A DNA stretch of 64,000 nucleotides from Verrucomicrobiota bacterium (lineage in GTDB: Bacteria; Verrucomicrobiota; Verrucomicrobiia; Verrucomicrobiales; Akkermansiaceae). Made by a program: the position numbers and the translations under genes. Positions 59,706 through 64,000 of this stretch are shown here, one piece after another. The stretch is taken from NCBI GenBank assembly GCA_026397725.1, contig JAPLUI010000228.1:62001-126000 (forward strand), in the 5' to 3' direction. Position 1 is the stretch's first letter. Each line of letters starts with the position of its first letter. The notes beneath the pieces were generated by a model. It was not told the origin of the DNA. It made no database searches and was given only the letters and a program-made list of their open reading frames with translations.

Positions 59706-60779
59706 GCAAAACGGTTCGACCGCGCGGAGGTCTCGGTTGGCGGTGATCGCCTGGTTACGCTGCTCCGGCGCACCAAACAGATAGAGCGCATAGCCGCCGT
59801 AACCTCCACCACAGTATTTGCGGGCCATGGCCCCGACCAGGGCCGGCAACGGCTCCATCCCTTCATCGAGCTGGGTTTGATGATAAACATGCATCCCTTC
59901 CGCCAGGCGATCCGTATCGGCATGCAGCACGCCATCCCGGGCGAGGCGGCCGGACTCGGCAATGCGCGCGTAATCACGCGGATGATTCGCCACGCCCGGC
60001 GTGTCATGGGAGTGCCCGGTCCACAGAATGCCGATGCAACCCATGAGAAAATCCCCGTTCCGCTTGAAATCAAGCACCGGAGTCTGGCCCGAGCGCCAAA
60101 CACAGAGACCGGTCTCCCGAATCACCGCCGGATCCTGCCAGCCCACTCCCAAATCAATCTCGGAATCAACGCCGTCGCGGCCGTTGAGGAGCGCCCAGGC
60201 ACCACTGCCCCCAAGGCCCGCCTGCTTTTCATAAGGCCACTCGCGCAGCGAGACAAGCGGTGCCACGGCGCAGTTGACAATGAACTCACCGGGCCGCGAG
60301 AAACGCGGAACATCTAACCAACCACCGGCGAAATCAACGCGCAACGGCGCCTCGGTGGGGGCCTGCACCCAGCGCACGATCGAGCTGGTGGAAACGGGTT
60401 CAAAGCGCGGCGGGGTCTTCGGGAGCAACCTGTATTGGGCGCCAACCCGGGCGCAAAGATCGCGCTTGAGCGCGCCGTATTTGTCGTCCTCGGTGACGAT
60501 GAGGAAATCCGGCCGCACGCGCAGGAAATCCGCCTCGAAATCCAAGCCCTCCTGGTGACCATGGGTGACGATTACCTCATCGACCATGCGCAGTCCTTGC
60601 AGCAGGGCGCGCTTATGGTCATCCGGGATTGAGGGTTTGCGGCGTTTGTGCAGCCAGAGCACCTCGGCGGAAGCGAAGGAGACGATCAGATAATCCCCCA
60701 CCGCCCGCGCCTCTTCAAAAAACTGAAGATGGCCGGCATGCAGGATGTCGTAACAACCGGAGACAAATACCTTTTTCAT
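59697..60779 (-). CDS. Cytidylyltransferase-like domain fused to GHMP-kinase-like domain
   Basis: A 360-residue two-part protein. Residues 1-140 are a nucleotidyltransferase of the cytidylyltransferase fold: KKVFVSGCYDILHAGHLQF with HxGH at 14-17, and VSTSSIVRWV near 129 as the usual C-terminal motif. Residues 144-355 look like a GHMP-type sugar kinase: APLRVDFAGGWLDVP near 144, GLGGSGAWALLNG near 188 as the phosphate-binding loop, and ARKYCGGGYGGYALYLF near 319 as the third motif. Together they could phosphorylate a sugar at C1 and join it to a nucleotide, in the manner of HldE, which has a different kinase type. The substrate is unknown. Its C-terminus abuts a repeat element. Confidence 0.72.
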   Translation of the reverse strand: MKKVFVSGCYDILHAGHLQFFEEARAVGDYLIVSFASAEVLWLHKRRKPSIPDDHKRALLQGLRMVDEVIVTHGHQEGLDFEADFLRVRPDFLIVTEDDKYGALKRDLCARVGAQYRLLPKTPPRFEPVSTSSIVRWVQAPTEAPLRVDFAGGWLDVPRFSRPGEFIVNCAVAPLVSLREWPYEKQAGLGGSGAWALLNGRDGVDSEIDLGVGWQDPAVIRETGLCVWRSGQTPVLDFKRNGDFLMGCIGILWTGHSHDTPGVANHPRDYARIAESGRLARDGVLHADTDRLAEGMHVYHQTQLDEGMEPLPALVGAMARKYCGGGYGGYALYLFGAPEQRNQAITANRDLRAVEPFCRV

Positions 60780-60890
60780 GGGCGGGAGCGGGGATGGCCG
60801 GAGTTTCGTCGGCGGTGCATGGCATCCTGGCTAACACTCTTGTGGGCAAGGCACGCCAAAGCGTCCGCTGCTTCAAGAGCGCGAAGCGAG

Positions 60891-61160
60891 TCAATAATGA
60901 TAGCGTGCCTGGGCGAAGAGAATGCGATCATCTTTCACTCGATAGACCAAGCGGTGCTCTTGGGTGATGCGCCGCGACCAGACGCCGGGGCCGAGGTGAC
61001 GCAGAGGTTCGGGCTTGCCGATGCCATTGAACGGATCACGACGGATGGCTTCAACCAGTTCGAGAATACGGAGGGCCGTTTTCCGATCATCGGATACCCA
61101 ATGGGCCAGATCCTCAATGAAATCCGGGTCGAAGATGAGGCTTCGCAGCGCCGGCTTCAT
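60891..61160 (-). CDS. yoeB: YoeB-type mRNA interferase toxin
   Basis: An 89-residue RelE-superfamily toxin of the Txe/YoeB family. It shows LIFDPDFIEDLAHWV, KPEPLRHLGPGVWSRRIT and ending HRLVYRVKDDRILFAQARYHY, with the catalytic Glu-Arg-His set of YoeB in place: Glu in KPEPLRH, Arg in SRRIT and the His in HY at the end. It is translated after its antitoxin with an ATGA overlap (61157-61160). It would cleave ribosome-bound mRNA when free. Both genes look intact. Confidence 0.88.
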   Translation of the reverse strand: MKPALRSLIFDPDFIEDLAHWVSDDRKTALRILELVEAIRRDPFNGIGKPEPLRHLGPGVWSRRITQEHRLVYRVKDDRILFAQARYHY

Positions 61161-61432
61161 ATGGCTCCGGTTTTTGCAGCCAACGCCTTCAGCGTGAGTT
61201 CCTGTCCTTCTTCCTGATCAAGGCGGTTCAGGGCGGACAGCAAGCGGCGAGCGTTGGTGGGGGAGCGGAGCAGGTGCGCAGTTTCCAACAGCCCGTGCCA
61301 TTCGCCGACGGGCACCAGCACCACGGATTCGTGGCCACGCCGGTCAATGACCACCGGTTCACGGGTGGAGATGGCCTGGTCCCAGACGCTGGCCAACCGG
61401 TCGCGGGCTTCGGTGTAGGAAATCGTGGTCAT
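61157..61432 (-). CDS. yefM: YefM/Phd-type antitoxin
   Basis: A 91-residue protein, MTTISYTEARDRLASVWDQA at the start, with the beta-strand VVIDRRGHESVVLVPVGEWH typical of the YefM/Phd N-terminal DNA-binding fold. The C-terminal region (RSPTNARRLLSALNRLDQEE) is the usual toxin-binding tail. ATG chosen because upstream codons lie in the palindromic operator. Located upstream of yoeB in normal order. It should neutralise YoeB and repress its own promoter. Confidence 0.88.
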   Translation of the reverse strand: MTTISYTEARDRLASVWDQAISTREPVVIDRRGHESVVLVPVGEWHGLLETAHLLRSPTNARRLLSALNRLDQEEGQELTLKALAAKTGAI

Positions 61433-61448
61433 GCAGGAATCAATCACT

Positions 61449-61465
61449 GGACAGGTTTCCTGTCC
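61449..61465. promoter_or_regulatory. Candidate YefM-YoeB operator
   Basis: GGACAGG-TTT-CCTGTCC (61449-61465) is a perfect 7-bp inverted repeat with a 3-base spacer, 17 bases upstream of the yefM ATG. Phd/YefM antitoxins autoregulate through such palindromes. It also lies directly after the stop codon of the broken fcl gene. Position and symmetry are seen; repressor binding is inferred. Confidence 0.55.
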
Positions 61466-61466
61466 A

Positions 61467-61967
61467 TTAAAAATCCGCGTCATTCGGCTCTTTGGCAGGC
61501 AGTTTCGGATCCGTCAGAATCGCCCCGGTGAAACCGGTGGTGCGGGCGACCAGGGTGGCGAGTTCGAAAATGGTCAGATCCACTCCGACGCCGAGGTTCA
61601 CCCAGTCCGGCGGGACCTCGAGTGAAAGCAAATGGAAGCAGGCGGCAGCGAGATCATCGACGTGAAGGAACTCGCGGCGCGGCGTGCCGGTGCCCCAGAT
61701 GGTGACGGCGGAATCCCCGCGTTGTTGCGCCTCGTGGAACCGCCGCAGCAAGGCCGGGATGACGTGGGAGTTCTCCGGATGATAATTGTCGCCCGGTCCA
61801 TAGAGGTTGGTGGGCATGGCACTGTGATAGGTCAGCCCAGCCTGATTGCAGAGGTCCAGCACCTCGCGGGTGGCGGTGACAACATCATAACCGCCGCGCC
61901 TGGCGGCCTCCCTAACAAGCGAGGAGCCGACCATGCCACGGTGTCCGGCAATGAACAGCTTCTGCAT
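61467..61967 (-). pseudogene. fcl: GDP-L-fucose synthase remnant with internal and C-terminal deletions
   Basis: The frame begins [20 protein letters not shown], the normal start of GDP-L-fucose synthase with its NADP site, and keeps to residue 43 ([10 protein letters not shown]). The next residues, [14 protein letters not shown], belong about 115 residues further into the normal protein, so the middle, including the catalytic Ser-Tyr-Lys part, is missing without a frameshift. [29 protein letters not shown] and [12 protein letters not shown] then match the family, but the C-terminus stops at residue 166, short of the normal 310-320. The enzyme should therefore be inactive. The YefM-YoeB module starts right after its end. 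Confidence 0.83.
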
Positions 61968-61975
61968 GATCCGCT

Positions 61976-63136
61976 TCAAACTTCGAGCCACCCGGCAATG
62001 GCTGCAATGACCTCGTCGAGCTGGGCACCCGTCAATTCCGCATAGACCGGAATGCTCAGCACCTCGCGGGTGAGGACCTCCGAAACCGGGCAGGCCCGGA
62101 TGGCATGAGGCGGGAGGTTTTTGAAGCACTCCTGCTGATGGAGTGCCACCGGGTAGTAGATCTCGCAGCCGATGCCGCGTGCGGTGAGGTGGCTTTTGAG
62201 CGCATCGCGGTGGCCGGTGGCGGGCAGGCGGAGGGTGAACTGGTTCCACCCATGACCGAGGTGCGCGGCGGCCAGCGGGAGCACGATCCGGGCGGCGGGG
62301 CCGCCCTCTGCGGCGCTGGCCGGGACCACCCCGGGCAGCCTTGAAATACGCTCCAGGTAGTACTTGGCGTTGGCCGCCCGGCCGGCGGCATATTCCCCGA
62401 GGTGCCGGAGTTTCACCCGGAGCAGGGCGCACTGAAGGGCGTCCATCCGGAAATTCGCGCCCACCGTCGCATGATGGTAGCGCGGGTGCATGCCATGATT
62501 GCGGGTCCGCCGGAGTTTCTCGGCGAGGTCCGCATCAGCGGTGGTGACCAGGCCGCCATCGCCGAAGCCACCCAGGTTTTTTGACGGGAAGAAGCTGAAG
62601 CAGCCCAGGTCGCCCAGCGTGCCGCAACTGCGGCCATGGTAAGTGGCCCCGATGGCTTGGGCGACGTCCTCAATGATCCGGAGGCGGTGTGCGGTGGCGA
62701 AGGTGCGCATGGCCTCCATCTCCGCCGCCTGGCCGAAGAGATGGACCGGCATGATGGCCTTGGTCCGCAGCGTGAGGCGGGCCGCCGCAGACTCGAGATC
62801 CAGGTTGAATGTGACCGGACAGACATCGCAAAAAACCGGGATGGCCCCGGTGCGGGCGATCGACCCGGCAGTGGCAAAAAAGGTGAATGCCGGGCACAGC
62901 ACCTCATCGCCCGGGCCGAGCCCGAGCACCATCAGGGCCGCCAGCAGGGCATCGGTGCCGGATGACATCGACACGGCATGCCCCGCCCCGATGAACGCCG
63001 CGCATTCAGCTTCAAACGCCTCCACTTCCTCCCCCAGAATGAAGCGCCCCGAGCGGAGCACCCGGGCGAATGCCGCAGTGAGTTCCAGTTCAAGGGGATG
63101 ATTCTGGGCGTTGACGTCGAGTAATGGGACTGGCAT
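61976..63136 (-). CDS. DegT/DnrJ/EryC1/StrS family sugar aminotransferase
   Basis: A 386-residue PLP enzyme. The PLP lysine is in [18 protein letters not shown] near residue 184. Other blocks are [17 protein letters not shown] near 57, [12 protein letters not shown] near 129 and the C-terminal [18 protein letters not shown] near 317. It would convert a keto sugar nucleotide to an amino sugar. It is distinct from the DegT gene at 35538-36689 and lies next to the fcl remnant and a UDP-galactopyranose mutase. Sugar substrate unknown. Confidence 0.88.
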   Translation of the reverse strand: MPVPLLDVNAQNHPLELELTAAFARVLRSGRFILGEEVEAFEAECAAFIGAGHAVSMSSGTDALLAALMVLGLGPGDEVLCPAFTFFATAGSIARTGAIPVFCDVCPVTFNLDLESAAARLTLRTKAIMPVHLFGQAAEMEAMRTFATAHRLRIIEDVAQAIGATYHGRSCGTLGDLGCFSFFPSKNLGGFGDGGLVTTADADLAEKLRRTRNHGMHPRYHHATVGANFRMDALQCALLRVKLRHLGEYAAGRAANAKYYLERISRLPGVVPASAAEGGPAARIVLPLAAAHLGHGWNQFTLRLPATGHRDALKSHLTARGIGCEIYYPVALHQQECFKNLPPHAIRACPVSEVLTREVLSIPVYAELTGAQLDEVIAAIAGWLEV

Positions 63137-63162
63137 GGGACGAGGGCTGGATCGACTGAATA

Positions 63163-64000
63163 TCAGGGGCTTTTGGCACCATAGCGGGCCACGAGTTTCC
63201 GGGCTTCGGCAAGCGCCATGGCGATGACTTGGTCCATGTTATAGTAGCGGTAAGTGGCGAGGCGGCCGATGAAACTGACGTTCGGCTCGGCAGCCGCGAG
63301 TTTGAGATAGCGCTGGTATGCGGCGTGGGCGTCAGGTGCCGGAACCGGGTAGTAAGGTTCCTCGCCACGCTGCCAATCCTTGGGATACTCCCGGATGATG
63401 GTCGTGGCATCCAGCTCCTGCCCGGTGGCGTGTTTGATCTCAACGATCCGCGTGTACGGAACCTCCAACTCCGGGTAATTCACTTGCACCGCGGGTTGCC
63501 AAAACCCGGGTTTGCCCGCCATGGCCTCGCGGCCGGCAAGCTGCCCACCCGCAAATGATTCCGCCTCGAAGCGCAACGAACGATAGGGCAAGGGCCCGTA
63601 TCGGTAATCGAAATACTCATCAAGCGCACCGGTGAACACCAGATGTCCACAGCGCCAGCGCTGGCACGCTTCCTGAAACCCCATCCCCAGATGAAGCTCC
63701 AGGCCACGTGCCGCTGCCAGCATTCGCTCAAACATGACCGTAAACCCGCGCTCGGGCAGCGCCTGGAAGGTTTCCGTTAGATAGCGGTTGTCGCGGTTGA
63801 CCCGCACCGGGATGCGGCCGCACACCGAGGCATCCAGCTCGCGAGGATGCCGCCGCCATTGCTTGAGGGTGTAATTTTCAAAAAAGAGTTCGTATAGCTC
63901 CCGCCCGACCTGCGAGATGATGACTTCCTCGGAGTTTGCCGGATCCTGGATGGGCACCCGGGCCTGTGCCAACCACCCGGCAAATTCCTCACTGCTGGAT
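63163..64000 (-). CDS. glf: UDP-galactopyranose mutase, C-terminal part (cut by window edge)
   Basis: The frame is open to the window edge: the first residues (SSSEEFAGW) continue from outside, so the N-terminal FAD-binding part is not seen. The visible 278 residues contain ISQVGRELYELFFENYTLKQW, RIPVRVNRDNRYL, the LVFTGALDEYFDYRYGPLPYRS block and RYYNMDQVIAMAL, all typical of bacterial mutases. The enzyme turns UDP-galactopyranose into UDP-galactofuranose using reduced FAD. Furanose galactose in the surface glycan is the expected result. Only this 3' part is supported here. Confidence 0.9.
   Translation of the reverse strand, partial: SSSEEFAGWLAQARVPIQDPANSEEVIISQVGRELYELFFENYTLKQWRRHPRELDASVCGRIPVRVNRDNRYLTETFQALPERGFTVMFERMLAAARGLELHLGMGFQEACQRWRCGHLVFTGALDEYFDYRYGPLPYRSLRFEAESFAGGQLAGREAMAGKPGFWQPAVQVNYPELEVPYTRIVEIKHATGQELDATTIIREYPKDWQRGEEPYYPVPAPDAHAAYQRYLKLAAAEPNVSFIGRLATYRYYNMDQVIAMALAEARKLVARYGAKSP

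Overview
The window is high-GC bacterial DNA, most likely from a member of the Verrucomicrobiota. The clues are secreted phosphoesterases ending in the 'LLEYALG'-type tail common in that phylum, an exosortase with its EpsI-like partner, a carbamoyltransferase/SxtJ/SGNH/DUF5989 cassette, and many short palindromic repeats between genes. The phylum call is an inference from protein style; there is no rRNA here to confirm it. I see no tRNA, rRNA, CRISPR array or transposase.

Layout. At the left edge, two housekeeping genes on the minus strand (rplY, prs) flank a divergent promoter region. From 2001 to 7280, on the plus strand, lies a tight run: carbamoyltransferase, SxtJ-like membrane protein, SGNH hydrolase, a 52-residue DUF5989 protein, exosortase and EpsI-like protein. 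Everything from 7284 to the right edge is on the minus strand and forms one very long surface-glycan locus. It holds an O-antigen ligase/polymerase with a TPR-like tail, a polyprenyl-phosphate sugar transferase, many GT2, GT4, GT11, GT26, GT61 and DUF6492 glycosyltransferases, SAM methyltransferases (two of FkbM type), O- and N-acyltransferases, a flippase, a Wzy-like membrane protein and a GT-C-like membrane protein. Sugar-nucleotide genes include a LegB-like dehydratase, an NTP transferase, an epimerase-like protein, two DegT aminotransferases, a cytidylyltransferase fused to a GHMP-like kinase, a GDP-fucose synthase remnant and a UDP-galactopyranose mutase. A sulfate-activation set (cysC, cysD, cysN) sits inside the locus, and three secreted metallophosphoesterases sit in its middle.

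How it could work together (inference). Sugar nucleotides are made and modified, the sugar transferase starts a lipid-linked glycan, the glycosyltransferases extend it and add fucose, furanose galactose, amino sugar, methyl, acetyl, carbamoyl and perhaps sulfate groups. The flippase moves it across the membrane, and the ligase/polymerase proteins finish it. The exosortase pair would join sorted surface proteins to this matrix. No Wza/Wzc-type exporter, sulfotransferase or recognisable PEP-CTERM substrate is present in the window.

Signs of rearrangement are frequent. They include a degraded hicB, a GDP-fucose synthase with an internal deletion beside a complete YefM-YoeB module, a broken DUF4143 ATPase, tandem duplicated phosphoesterases, paralogous glycosyltransferase pairs, a 23-residue palindrome-bearing insertion inside one glycosyltransferase, and several families of intergenic repeats, some of which supply stop codons to neighbouring genes.
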